Part shown: piece by piece, positions 30,446 through 39,219 of the stretch | How the letters are laid out: every line of letters starts with the position of its first letter | How positions within the stretch are numbered: the first letter of the stretch is position 1 | NCBI RefSeq assembly: GCF_002868715.1 | Contig: NZ_PKLZ01000001.1 | Coordinates: forward strand, 124,001-188,000 | Length of the DNA stretch: 64,000 bases | Direction: 5' to 3' | From: Kineobactrum sediminis | GTDB lineage: Bacteria > Pseudomonadota > Gammaproteobacteria > Pseudomonadales > Halieaceae | Notes under the pieces: model-generated | What the model saw: only the letters and a program-made list of their open reading frames with translations | What the model was told of the DNA's origin: nothing | The model's database searches: none | Translations under genes and position numbers: made by a program

Positions 30446-30931
30446 TTAATGCCTCGCCAGATCACTGACCGCATCCTCGATGCGGGGATGAATACGCGCC
30501 TTTTCAATCGCGTCGTAGGGTAACAGATACTCGTGGTCGTCAACCCGGACCACCACATCATCACCCTCAATACCTTGCAGTACGCCCTTGAAATTACGCC
30601 GCCCGTCAAAGGGCCTGCGCAGGCGCAATTCAATCACTTCACCTGCATAGGCCGCATATTGTTCGAGTCGGAACAGTATGCGGTCCATGCCAGGGGATGA
30701 CACCTCCAGGGAATACTCACCGGGAATGGGGTCTTCCACGTCCAGAATGCCACTGACGTGGCTACTGACCGCGGCACAATCATCCACGGTAATGCCGTTC
30801 TCCGCGTCGATATAAAGGCGCAGGACGCTGTGCTTTCCCTGGGACACATACTCGATGCCCCAGAGCTCATAGCCCAGGGCGACCACTGAAGGCTCCAGCA
30901 GATCGAATAGTTCCTGTTGCCTGGTTGCCAC
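30446..30931 (-). CDS. rimP: Ribosome maturation factor RimP
   Basis: Needed for 30S assembly. The 161-residue protein shows [23 protein letters not shown], then [36 protein letters not shown], the family core, and a C-terminal SH3-like region. The start is GTG at 30931 with a GGGAG ribosome site upstream. It heads the nusA-infB operon; a terminator and the initiator tRNA lie just upstream. Confidence 0.95.
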   Translation of the reverse strand: MATRQQELFDLLEPSVVALGYELWGIEYVSQGKHSVLRLYIDAENGITVDDCAAVSSHVSGILDVEDPIPGEYSLEVSSPGMDRILFRLEQYAAYAGEVIELRLRRPFDGRRNFKGVLQGIEGDDVVVRVDDHEYLLPYDAIEKARIHPRIEDAVSDLARH

Positions 30932-30966
30932 ACCTACTCCCGTAAAAACTGCACTTTGCAGAAACG

Positions 30967-30989
30967 AAAAAGCCCCATAAAGGGGCTTT
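30967..30989 (-). terminator. Intrinsic terminator between initiator tRNA and rimP
   Basis: AAAGCCCC and GGGGCTTT form an eight-pair stem with a five-base loop. Read from the minus strand the stem is followed by a T-rich end (TTTTTCG). It lies about 45 bases past the tRNA and 36 before rimP, so it would end the tRNA transcript or limit read-through into rimP-nusA-infB. Confidence 0.8.
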
Positions 30990-31032
30990 CGCGAAACGTG
31001 ACGTCAATTATTGGAGCGGACGACACGTATGT

Positions 31033-31109
<77 letters not shown>

Positions 31110-31189
31110 TCAAAGCTTTCTCGAACTGAAGGCCCCTTGGCACTTCACTATGAGCTGCTTCCTGTTGCAGCCCAAATTCGAGGTTGTGA

Positions 31190-31218
31190 ATTATAGGGTC
31201 GCAAGATTGATTGGTCAA
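31190..31218 (-). promoter_or_regulatory. Sigma-70 promoter of tRNA-fMet
   Basis: On the minus strand TTGACC (31218-31213), a 17-base spacer and a perfect TATAAT (31195-31190). Transcription would start near 31183, about 75 bases before the tRNA. This is the closest match to the sigma-70 consensus that I found in the window, as expected for a stable RNA gene. Confidence 0.85.
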
Positions 31219-31224
31219 CCACCC

Positions 31225-31256
31225 GGCGACCCTAAAACCATTCTTTTTAGGTCGCC
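31225..31256 (-). terminator. Inverted repeat after the FAA-hydrolase gene, possible terminator
   Basis: GGCGACC(C)TAAAA and TTTTAGGTCGCC pair over twelve positions with one bulged base and a seven-base loop. It starts 15 bases past the stop at 31271. No T-run follows the stem on the minus strand. A second inverted repeat, TAGGGTCGC with GCGACCCTA, overlaps it and the tRNA promoter. Confidence 0.45.
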
Positions 31257-31270
31257 GACGCTTTAACCGC

Positions 31271-32266
31271 TCACTCGTAGCGCACAACCTCCTGATCAAT
31301 GGCGCCAAAAATACTGTTACCGTCCAGTGACAGCATTTCCAGCCGCACCCTGTCACCAAACTGCATGAACGGGGTGGTCGGCTTGCCATTGCTGATGGTT
31401 TCAATCATGCGAATTTCCGCAATGCAGCTATAGCCCAGCCCGCCCTCTGCAATCGGGCGTCCCGGGGAACCGTCGCCGTCCTTGTTGGATACAGTACCCG
31501 AACCGACAATGCTACCCGCCGACAGGGGCCGGGTTTTCGCCGCATGCGCTACCAGTGTGGGGAAATCAAAGGTCATGTCGACACCGGCATTGGCCATGCC
31601 AAAGGGGCGGCCGTTCAGGGCAGCCAACAGGGGCAGGTGCAGGCGACCACCATCCCAGGCCGAACCCAGCTCATCCGGCGTTACCGCCACCGGGCTGAAG
31701 GCGCTGGACGGCTTGGACTGAAAAAAGCCGAAACCCTTGCCGAGCTCCGCCGGGATCAGGTTGCGCAGTGACACATCATTAACCAGCATCACCAGGCGAA
31801 TCGACGCTGCCGCCTGTTCGAGGGTGGCACCCATGGGCACATCGCCGGTGATAACGGCCACTTCACCCTCGAAGTCGATTCCCCAGTCTGCATCCGCCAT
31901 CATGATCGGGTCGCGAGGGCCCAGGAACGTATCCGAGCCGCCCTGGTACATCAGTGGCTCGGTCCAGAAGCTTTGTGGCATTTCCGCACCACGCGCCTTG
32001 CGCACCAGCTCCACGTGATTCACATAGGCAGAACCGTCCGCCCATTGGTAAGCCCGCGGTAACGGCGACGCGCAATGCAGCTGGTCAAATGCCTGGCCGG
32101 CACCGCCATTCACCTGTTCCGCCAGCGCTTGCAGGGCCGGCAGGTGCTCATCCCAGTCATCCAGCGCCTGCTGCAGGGTCAGCCCAGTGGGCAGCATGCG
32201 CTGCAAATCACTCGCGACAACCACCAGGGCACCATCACGATTCTGCTTTAAAGACGCTAATTTCAC
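31271..32266 (-). CDS. Fumarylacetoacetate hydrolase family protein
   Basis: FAA-hydrolase fold enzyme, likely the last step of tyrosine/homogentisate breakdown (fumarylacetoacetate to fumarate and acetoacetate), given the upstream hppD. The metal site is in the DWGIDFEGEVAVITGD segment near residue 140 (Glu and Asp ligands), and GSGTVSNKDG near 264 is also conserved. The start GTG at 32266 is chosen because an AGGAG lies eight bases upstream and MKLASLKQNRDG is a normal family start; this gives 331 residues. The frame opens further into hppD. Homogentisate dioxygenase is not in the window. Confidence 0.87.
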   Translation of the reverse strand: MKLASLKQNRDGALVVVASDLQRMLPTGLTLQQALDDWDEHLPALQALAEQVNGGAGQAFDQLHCASPLPRAYQWADGSAYVNHVELVRKARGAEMPQSFWTEPLMYQGGSDTFLGPRDPIMMADADWGIDFEGEVAVITGDVPMGATLEQAAASIRLVMLVNDVSLRNLIPAELGKGFGFFQSKPSSAFSPVAVTPDELGSAWDGGRLHLPLLAALNGRPFGMANAGVDMTFDFPTLVAHAAKTRPLSAGSIVGSGTVSNKDGDGSPGRPIAEGGLGYSCIAEIRMIETISNGKPTTPFMQFGDRVRLEMLSLDGNSIFGAIDQEVVRYE

Positions 32267-32282
32267 CTGTTTTTCTCCTGAT

Positions 32283-33365
32283 TCAAGTGGTTGAACTGTC
32301 ACCGACAACGCCGCGCGCTACCTGGTCCCGCTCTATGGATTCAAACAAGGCCTTGAAGTTACCCTCACCAAAGCCGTCGTCATCCTTGCGCTGGATAAAC
32401 TCAAAGAATACCGGGCCCAGCAGGTTGGCCGAAAATATCTGCAGCAACAACCGGGGCGACTCACCATCAGTAGTTCCGTCCAGCAGTATACCGCGCGACT
32501 GCAGCTCCCCAACAGGCTCGCCATGGCCGGGCAGGCGCTCATCCAGCATCTCATAGTACGTTGGCGGCGGTGCCGGCATGAAGGTCATGCCGGCCGCCTT
32601 GAGGCGATCGTAGCAGGCCAGGAGATCATCACAGGCAAGGGCGATATGCTGAATACCCTCGCCATTGTAGGCCATCAGGAACTCCTCAATCTGGCCACCA
32701 CCTTTGGCCTCCTCATTGAGCGGAATACGAATCTTGCCGTCGGGAGCGGTCATTGCCCGGGACAGCAGGCCGGTGTACTCACCCTTGATGTCGAAATAGC
32801 GGATCTCGCGGAAATTGAACAGCTCTTCATAGTAACGGGTCCAGTAGCTCATCCGGCCACGGTAGACGTTATGGGTCAGGTGATCCAGGGTATGAAAACC
32901 AAGGCCCCCGGGCTTGCGCACCGATGGGTCCAGCCAGTGAAAATCGATATCGTAGATACTCTGGCCTTCGACATAACGGTCGATCAGGTACAGGGTGGCG
33001 CCGCCGATGCCGCGGATGGCCGGCAAACGCAACTCCATGGGGCCGGTTTCAACCTGAACCGGCTGCGCCCCCTGCTCCAGGGCCCGGTTATAAGCAGCGG
33101 TGGCATCCTTCACCCGGAACGCCATGCCACAGGCAGAGGGGCCATGTTCGCGCGCGTAATACCAGGCGTGGCTGTAAGGCTCGTAATTGGCTACAAAATT
33201 GATGTCACCCTGGCGCCAGAGCGCAACATCCTTGGTGCGGTGGGCTGCAACGCGGGTAAACCCCATTGCCTCGAACACCGGCTCCAGGACGCCTTTCTCA
33301 GGTGCGGTAAATTCCACGAATTCGAAACCGTCCAGGCCCATGGGGTTTTCAAACAGGTCTGCCAT
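32283..33365 (-). CDS. hppD: 4-hydroxyphenylpyruvate dioxygenase
   Basis: Fe(II) enzyme converting 4-hydroxyphenylpyruvate to homogentisate. There are two VOC domains; the iron ligands are expected in LDHLTHNV (His near 165), GIQHIAL (His near 244) and FFEFIQR (Glu near 328). The C-terminus [19 protein letters not shown] is diagnostic. The ATG at 33365 ([10 protein letters not shown]) matches the Pseudomonas enzyme start, giving 360 residues; a GTG four codons upstream is less likely. The FAA hydrolase follows after 16 bases. A TetR-type gene is divergent, with a palindrome in between. Confidence 0.96.
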   Translation of the reverse strand: MADLFENPMGLDGFEFVEFTAPEKGVLEPVFEAMGFTRVAAHRTKDVALWRQGDINFVANYEPYSHAWYYAREHGPSACGMAFRVKDATAAYNRALEQGAQPVQVETGPMELRLPAIRGIGGATLYLIDRYVEGQSIYDIDFHWLDPSVRKPGGLGFHTLDHLTHNVYRGRMSYWTRYYEELFNFREIRYFDIKGEYTGLLSRAMTAPDGKIRIPLNEEAKGGGQIEEFLMAYNGEGIQHIALACDDLLACYDRLKAAGMTFMPAPPPTYYEMLDERLPGHGEPVGELQSRGILLDGTTDGESPRLLLQIFSANLLGPVFFEFIQRKDDDGFGEGNFKALFESIERDQVARGVVGDSSTT

Positions 33366-33441
33366 CAGCTGTCTCACTTTTTAATTCGGATGCCGTCGGA
33401 GGAGCCGGGACAACCAGGCCCGAAAGTATAACGGCCCACTG

Positions 33442-33467
33442 GATATAGTTTCAAGTGAAACCATATC
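33442..33467. promoter_or_regulatory. 26-bp palindromic operator between hppD and the TetR gene
   Basis: GATATAGTTTCA and TGAAACCATATC are 12-base arms with one mismatch around a two-base centre. The site lies about 77 bases upstream of hppD and 160 upstream of the regulator. Size and symmetry suit a TetR-family dimer, so local autoregulation and control of hppD are inferred. Confidence 0.65.
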
Positions 33468-33628
33468 GGCTATTTCCCTTTCCGCTGTCGACCGCTGTCC
33501 GCACCTACGTTATCGTTGCACTCCCCGAAGACGGCCTTATAGCGCGTTGATATGCATCACTCGTGTCGCGTGCCGCGGCCGGTTGTTATCATCCCTTTCG
33601 TTTCCCGGACACTGGAGCTTGGCGGTTT

Positions 33629-34288
33629 ATGGCTACACGCGAGACACAGACAAAAATCCTGGAAGCGGCGATAAACCTGTTCAATGAGGCGAGCGCATCC
33701 AGGGTTTCCAGTAACCGGATCGCAGAGGCCGCGGGCGTCAGCAAAGGTAACCTGCACTACCATTACGCATCCAAGGAAGAGATCGTTTTCGATATCTGGA
33801 ACCAGATGGAGGCAGAGATTCGCAATTGGTCAGATGATGAAACCCGCCCGACCCTGGACCACATGGCCTGGATGACCCTGCGCCAGTATCGTCTTATATG
33901 GCGCTACCGGTTCTTTTACCAGGAACTCAACATATTGCTGGCGAACGATCCCGAGCTGAAATTCCGCTTCAACCAGGTACGGCGCCAGCGAATGGACAAG
34001 GTATTCCGGTTTTTCAAAGCGCTGGCAGAAGCGGGAGTGCTACAGCCCGGACTGACAGATGACGAGCTGCGCAACCTGATCCGTATTTCCTGGATCGTTT
34101 CCGACTTCTGGCTCAGCTTCGTGCGGGTAGAAAATGATACCGTGGACATGGCTACCATGCAGGAGGGCTACCAGCTCATATTGCAGGTGTTCAAACCGGT
34201 GATGACCGAGACGGCGCTGCGCGCCATCCCGGATTCACTACACCTGTTTTCAGTGGCCTCGCCAGAGGAGCCCGCAGAAAGCCCCTGA
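33629..34288 (+). CDS. TetR/AcrR-family transcriptional regulator
   Basis: A 219-residue regulator. The N-terminal helix-turn-helix spans about residues 10-55 (ILEAAINLF, then VSSNRIAEAAGVSKGNLHYHY). The C-terminal ligand domain is rich in Trp and Tyr and unassigned. The ATG at 33629 (MATRETQTK) is chosen over an upstream in-frame start because it opens the conserved domain. It is divergent from hppD across a 26-bp palindrome and convergent with the TonB receptor gene. Effector unknown. Confidence 0.88.
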   Translation: MATRETQTKILEAAINLFNEASASRVSSNRIAEAAGVSKGNLHYHYASKEEIVFDIWNQMEAEIRNWSDDETRPTLDHMAWMTLRQYRLIWRYRFFYQELNILLANDPELKFRFNQVRRQRMDKVFRFFKALAEAGVLQPGLTDDELRNLIRISWIVSDFWLSFVRVENDTVDMATMQEGYQLILQVFKPVMTETALRAIPDSLHLFSVASPEEPAESP

Positions 34289-34312
34289 GCTTTTCGCGGG
34301 CGCGGCGCCGGG

Positions 34313-36586
34313 CTAGAAGTTCTTGCGAATACCAATACCCAGGGTGCGGGGCCGCGATCCCACGACAGCCAGCGGATCCTGTACGCTCGCAATCGCATCA
34401 AACTCTGCCTGCTCATTGGTCACATTCTTGCCGTAAACAGTCAGCTCAATGTCGTTCGACAAGGTCAGGGAAGCCCTCAGGTTAACCAGCGAGTAGGCAT
34501 CCAGTTCGCGGTTGAACTGACTGGCCGTATCAAATCGGGTATCAGCCTCGCCACGGTAGGTAACGTCGCCGCGCAGCTTGAGTTCACCCATTGACAGTGG
34601 AGTAGTATAGGTCAGCGCCGCGAAGCCCTGGACATCGGGAATGTTCGGAATGCTGTCACCGACAAAACCGCGATCCTCGCCCTCGTCCACAAACGGCTGG
34701 TCTTCGGTCAGCTCCGCGTCAACCAGTGTCAGCCCGAACTGCAGGTCCAGCGCCTCGGTGACGGTCGCATTCACATTGAATTCCAGGCCATTGATCTCGG
34801 ATTCACCCGCGTTGGTGATGAAAGGAATACCACTTTGCACGTCGAGCGTCTGTACCTGCATGTCCTCCCAGACTATCTGGTAGATGGCGCCCTGCAGCGA
34901 CACCCGGCCGCCGGCGAGCTGGGATTTCACACCGAGCTCGTAGTTGATGAGCTCGTCTGCCCCATACGAGGGCGGCACGTTCTCGGTAAAGCTGATGTCG
35001 GCCTGGTTAAGGCCACCCACACGAAACCCCTGGGATACCGTGCCATAGATATTCAGGGTATCAGTCGGGCGGTAGGACAGGCTGACCTTACCGGTAAACT
35101 TGTCCTCGTCATCCTTGTTGCTGAATGGCCCCAGCGCCGCGGCGGAGCCGAAATCGTGTAACGTACCTTCCGTGGACTCCAGGGTAGAATCGAAGTAACG
35201 GCCACCCACTGTCAGCTCAAGGTCATCGTTGATGTCATAGGATATCTCGCCAAAATAGGCGTTCTGTTCCAGGTCGCCACTGACATAGCGCCCAAAGAAG
35301 GTGGTGCCGCCGTCGGGGCCGAGTGCATTATTGTTGGGCCCTGGAATGAACGGATCCGCAAGGCCGTTCTCGTTAACCGTGACCACATTGACCGCAAATT
35401 CGGTATCTTCACGCTGCATGAAGGCACCCACCAGGAACTGCAGGGGGCCGTCAAAGGTCGAGGCAAAGCGGATTTCACCAGAGAATATTTCCCGGCTTTG
35501 CGGCTGCGAGGTAATCCCGGGAACCGGCACGCCAAAGAAAAAGAGGATGGGCGAAGAATCAAAGTTGAAATGAATGTCGCGATTGAACTGGTTTGCGGTG
35601 GCCGTCAGTAAGCCGCTGTCGAAACGGTAGGAGGCGGTGAGACTGAACAGGTCCATCTCGTCGTCCCAGGGACTGCGGGTAATATCGGTATTCTCATAAT
35701 CCGAGGAAGCGGTGATGGGCGGGAAGCCGGCATCGACGCTGCCGAAACTGGTGACACCTTTTGGCGTGTAGCGGGAGCTGCCGCCGGCTTCGGTCTCCTG
35801 CCGCAGGTAGCTGGCATCGATACTCAAGCGGTCAGTCGGGGTGTAGCGCAACATCAGCCGGCCGCCATTGGTCTCCTCATCGTTGACATCTTCATAGGGC
35901 CCGCCGATAGCGCGCGACTGGTCAATCCAGCCACTGTTGTCGACGCGCCAGGCCACAGCACGGGCGGCCAGCACATTATCGATGAGGGGAACATTAATCA
36001 CCCCGGAGTAAAGCTGGTTATCACTGCCTTCGTCGGTATCGCTGAGGTCGATGGCGATCTCGCCCGAGAGCCCGTCGAAGTTGGGCTTGGCGGGCACATA
36101 GCGGATCAGGCCGCTCATTGAGTTGGCGCCGTACTGGGTACCCTGGGGACCGTTGAGCACCTCGATCCGTTCAAGGTCGATAAGTTTGATATCCGGGTTG
36201 CGGCCACCACCGTCCTGCGCGTTACTGCCGGTTATCACTGCCTCGTCGAAATAAAAGCCTACGGTTGACGGCCCCGAGGAATTGACGCCGCGAATGATGA
36301 ATTCCTTGTCACCCGGCCCCAGATCCTGGAACTGGAGACCCGGGACACTACCGGCGAATTCGGTAAATTCGAAGGCGCCCCGTGTTTTCAGCTCGTCGGC
36401 GCCCAGCACACTGACGATATTGGCCAGATCCTGGACACTGCTTGCACCCATTTTACTGGCAGTAACAACGACCTCTTCCAGCCCCTGCGCCAGGGACTGC
36501 GTTGCGCTTGCTACCGAGACAGCGAGTATCGCTGCGGAACCGAGCTTTCTTGTGGTGGTATGTCGGGGTTCTTTTATTATCGTCAT
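34313..36586 (-). CDS. TonB-dependent outer membrane receptor
   Basis: A 757-residue outer membrane protein. The signal peptide ends near ATQSLAQG. The TonB-box-like EEVVVTASK follows at about residues 37-45, then a plug domain (FEFTEFAGSVPGLQFQDLG, IIRGVNSSGPSTVGFYFDE, LNGPQGTQYGANSMSGLIRY). A 22-strand type barrel ends in a C-terminal Phe (IRKNF) as needed for BAM recognition. It follows the CDGSH-cupin gene by 43 bases in the same direction, so they are probably co-transcribed. Substrate unknown; the neighbourhood suggests an organic amine or aromatic compound. Confidence 0.93.
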   Translation of the reverse strand: MTIIKEPRHTTTRKLGSAAILAVSVASATQSLAQGLEEVVVTASKMGASSVQDLANIVSVLGADELKTRGAFEFTEFAGSVPGLQFQDLGPGDKEFIIRGVNSSGPSTVGFYFDEAVITGSNAQDGGGRNPDIKLIDLERIEVLNGPQGTQYGANSMSGLIRYVPAKPNFDGLSGEIAIDLSDTDEGSDNQLYSGVINVPLIDNVLAARAVAWRVDNSGWIDQSRAIGGPYEDVNDEETNGGRLMLRYTPTDRLSIDASYLRQETEAGGSSRYTPKGVTSFGSVDAGFPPITASSDYENTDITRSPWDDEMDLFSLTASYRFDSGLLTATANQFNRDIHFNFDSSPILFFFGVPVPGITSQPQSREIFSGEIRFASTFDGPLQFLVGAFMQREDTEFAVNVVTVNENGLADPFIPGPNNNALGPDGGTTFFGRYVSGDLEQNAYFGEISYDINDDLELTVGGRYFDSTLESTEGTLHDFGSAAALGPFSNKDDEDKFTGKVSLSYRPTDTLNIYGTVSQGFRVGGLNQADISFTENVPPSYGADELINYELGVKSQLAGGRVSLQGAIYQIVWEDMQVQTLDVQSGIPFITNAGESEINGLEFNVNATVTEALDLQFGLTLVDAELTEDQPFVDEGEDRGFVGDSIPNIPDVQGFAALTYTTPLSMGELKLRGDVTYRGEADTRFDTASQFNRELDAYSLVNLRASLTLSNDIELTVYGKNVTNEQAEFDAIASVQDPLAVVGSRPRTLGIGIRKNF

Positions 36587-36629
36587 TGGTCGCTCTCCGT
36601 AATTGCAGACGTGGTATCAGCATCTGGTA

Positions 36630-37694
36630 TCAGTAATTAATATTGGGCTCTCCGGCCGGATAGAAGTGTCCGGCCAGCATCATGCCCGCGGGGCTCTCGC
36701 ACTCCAGCGAATGCTCCTGCCTGGCGGGCAGAAAAATCAGGTCGCCGGCGCGAACCGGCGCTCGCAGGGTTTCCGTCCAGAGAGTGCCGTGGCCGGACAG
36801 TATAACAATGGCTTCCTCGTACAGGTGCCGGTGCGGCGCCGCCTTGGACTGCGGGACTTCGCCTATAAACTGGCTTACCTCATCGCTCCCTGTGCCTTCG
36901 CCAATGAGCACCTGGTAGAAGCGGTCGGCCATGGCTTTACGGGAGGATTCGTCGTATATCGCCGTGCGCTCGGCATACCGCGTATCAAAGTGATCCGGCA
37001 TGCTGTCGATGATATCCAGGCTGGTGTCCCCGGGACATAATGTCATCAGCAGGTGCAGGGGTTCTGAAGCATTATTGTCCCCGGTAATGCGGAACGCCTC
37101 GCCCTTGCGGATCAGGGCGCCGCCGTTCGGTCGCAGGGGGAACTCTTTGCCTGAAATCGTTACCATGCCTTCTCCGGCCAGGCAAAAAAGCACGACTTCC
37201 GCCTCGCCGGCACTGAATACTTCGCTTTTCCCGACCTCCAGCTTTACGGCCGACTGGGCGATAAATTCAGCACCATCGCTGCCGCTGATAATCGGCGCCA
37301 TAGAGAGACCCCCGCGGGTCACCCATTGCAACTGGTCGTGCCGGCGCACAAAACAGCCGCCGTCGAGCAGCGCCTTGCCAGCCTCGTCGAACGGGGCGAC
37401 GTCAGTCTGGGCCAGCAATACCTCACGCGGCCGGTCATCGGTAATATACTCATCCACCAGGTTGTTGTGCGAACCATCACAGAAGGGCTGCTCCCGAGTA
37501 TGCTTGCAGCCACAAAACAACATCGAGCGGGTATCGGTCGCGGTGTAGAGCACTGGCCGGAAGGTTGTCCCGACATGAGACTGGTCGCAAAAAGGCTGGG
37601 TCTTGCTAAGGCCGCAACTGCACCACAGGTAACGCTTACCTGCTTCCACAGTGACGTGATACGGCTTGGGTTGAACGATTACCGGCTCATCCAT
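36630..37694 (-). CDS. Fusion protein: two CDGSH iron-sulfur domains plus two cupin domains
   Basis: A 354-residue protein. The first CDGSH-type site is CSCGLSKTQPFCDQSH (residues 25-40, with Gln in place of Gly). The second is CGCKHTREQPFCDGSH (residues 61-76). Each has the three Cys and one His expected for a mitoNEET-like 2Fe-2S cluster. Two cupin-like beta-barrel segments follow. The first is around GEAEVVLFCLAGEGMVTISGK and lacks the classic His set. The second has PHRHLYEEAIVILSGHGTL (about 288-306) and PARQEHSLE, giving a plausible metal site. It may be a redox-active cupin oxygenase or sensor; no function is claimed. It heads an operon with a TonB receptor and is divergent from an NSS transporter. 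Confidence 0.8.
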   Translation of the reverse strand: MDEPVIVQPKPYHVTVEAGKRYLWCSCGLSKTQPFCDQSHVGTTFRPVLYTATDTRSMLFCGCKHTREQPFCDGSHNNLVDEYITDDRPREVLLAQTDVAPFDEAGKALLDGGCFVRRHDQLQWVTRGGLSMAPIISGSDGAEFIAQSAVKLEVGKSEVFSAGEAEVVLFCLAGEGMVTISGKEFPLRPNGGALIRKGEAFRITGDNNASEPLHLLMTLCPGDTSLDIIDSMPDHFDTRYAERTAIYDESSRKAMADRFYQVLIGEGTGSDEVSQFIGEVPQSKAAPHRHLYEEAIVILSGHGTLWTETLRAPVRAGDLIFLPARQEHSLECESPAGMMLAGHFYPAGEPNINY

Positions 37695-37797
37695 ACGTTC
37701 TGTCCTTGCGCTCCCGACATTCGATCATTTCATGTTTAAAACAACATCTCTTAATGCCCAACTTATTTCAACTTTAGATTAGGGTGTTTGTTCTAAA

Positions 37798-37813
37798 TAG
37801 GGCGCGCGCCCTA
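37798..37813. promoter_or_regulatory. Perfect 16-bp palindrome in a divergent promoter region
   Basis: TAGGGCGCGCGCCCTA is a perfect palindrome in the AT-rich 218-bp gap between the CDGSH-cupin gene and the NSS transporter gene. Outer TTCT and AGAA extend the symmetry loosely. The half TTAGATTAGGG occurs again just upstream (around 37775). It has no loop and no T-run, so it looks like a protein-binding site rather than a terminator. Confidence 0.5.
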
Positions 37814-37912
37814 AAAAAGAATCTACCCGAAAAAGCCACTGTGCTAAGTTGGCCAACAAGCTACTGCCTGACTCGCTTGCCTGCAAGCTCACTATAAGAA
37901 ACCGGGAGACAC

Positions 37913-39199
37913 ATGCCGCGGCAGCAATTTTCATCCTCTCTGGCGGCCATCCTGACGATGGCAGGGGCCGCAATCGGGCTCGGCAACATCTGGCGCTTCC
38001 CCTACATGATGGGGTCCTATGGCGGCAGTGCGTTCCTGCTGATCTACCTTCTGTTCGTACTGCTGATTGCAGTTCCCGCACTCACCGGCGAATGGGCCCT
38101 GGGGCGGCGCTCCCGCGGCGGCACCATCACCGCCTTTGCCGACTGCTATGGGCCGCGGAGCGGGCGGGTGCTGGGCTACATCCTGGTTCTGGGCATGCTC
38201 TGCTCCGGCTCTTATTACCTCGTTGTGATCGGCAATGTTGCGCTGATGACCTGGACGTCATTCGCAACCGGCTTTACCGGTGAACACCAGCAGGCCTTCG
38301 TACAGCAGCTGGACCACGGGCCCACCCGCTACCTGCTGGCACTGGCTGTGCTTGCCGGTATCCTCTGGGTGGCTTACCGGGGCTTGCACGAGGGCATCGA
38401 GCGCGTCAGCAAGCTGTTCGTGCCCTTTTTCTTCCTGGTGATCATCTACCTGACTTTCCAGACGCTCAGCCTGGAGGGTGCGCCAGAAAAAATGCGGCTC
38501 TTCCTGACACCGGATTTTTCCCAGATCACGCCGACCTCGGTATTTGCCGCCCTCGGCCAGGCCGTATTCTCCGTTGGCCTGGGGGGCACCATCATGGTCA
38601 TCTACGGCAGTTACCTCAGCCGTGGGGCGTCACTCTGGCGTGGCGCGATAGCCACCGCGACCGCCGACACCAGCGCCGCCCTGCTGGCGGCCATGTTTAT
38701 TTTCCCGACCATCCTCGTTTACGGTATCAGCCCCGCGGCCGGCCCAACCCTGTTGTTCGAGTCACTCTCGCAGCTGTTCGCGCAGATGGAAAACGGACGC
38801 ATGGTCGGCTCCTTTTTCCTCCTGGCACTCCTGCTGGTGGCCTTCTTATCCGGCCTTGCCGCTCTGGAAGTCGTTTTCGGCAGTATCAGCGACGACGAAA
38901 CCACCCACGGCCTGAACCGCAAACGCACTATCATCGTATTTGGAGTGGTAGAGGCGCTGATCATGATCATCCCGGGCTTCAACCCCGGTGCAGTGGCGGT
39001 GATGGACCTGCTGTTCGGATCGGGCATGCTGGCACTTGGCAGTGCGCTGGCCATTATCGGGCTTACCTGGCGGCTCAAGCAGGTGGCGGTAGTCAGCGAA
39101 TTCGGTGCCAGTACGCTCACGGATTTCCTGTTCATCTGGCTGAAATGGGTAGTTCCCGTCGTCATTCTGGCCATCCTGATCATTTCCTATATTCACTAA
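37913..39199 (+). CDS. Sodium-dependent transporter, NSS family
   Basis: Sodium-coupled amino acid or amine importer of the LeuT fold, 428 residues with about 11 membrane segments, like the short bacterial members TnaT and Tyt1. TM1 contains AAILTMAGAAIGLGNIWRFPYM, the family signature with the sodium and substrate sites. TM6 region VFAALGQAVFSVGLGGTIMVIYGSYL is also typical. The next gene starts 20 bases later, so the pair forms an operon. A tyrosine or related substrate would fit the hppD neighbourhood, but this is inference. Confidence 0.92.
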   Translation: MPRQQFSSSLAAILTMAGAAIGLGNIWRFPYMMGSYGGSAFLLIYLLFVLLIAVPALTGEWALGRRSRGGTITAFADCYGPRSGRVLGYILVLGMLCSGSYYLVVIGNVALMTWTSFATGFTGEHQQAFVQQLDHGPTRYLLALAVLAGILWVAYRGLHEGIERVSKLFVPFFFLVIIYLTFQTLSLEGAPEKMRLFLTPDFSQITPTSVFAALGQAVFSVGLGGTIMVIYGSYLSRGASLWRGAIATATADTSAALLAAMFIFPTILVYGISPAAGPTLLFESLSQLFAQMENGRMVGSFFLLALLLVAFLSGLAALEVVFGSISDDETTHGLNRKRTIIVFGVVEALIMIIPGFNPGAVAVMDLLFGSGMLALGSALAIIGLTWRLKQVAVVSEFGASTLTDFLFIWLKWVVPVVILAILIISYIH

Positions 39200-39219
39200 C
39201 CCAAGGACATAGAGACCCC

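Noticed and set aside
36630-37694. Homogentisate dioxygenase to complete the tyrosine pathway
   Set aside because: The cupin protein has two CDGSH motifs and lacks the size and sequence blocks of HmgA, so it was not assigned to that step.
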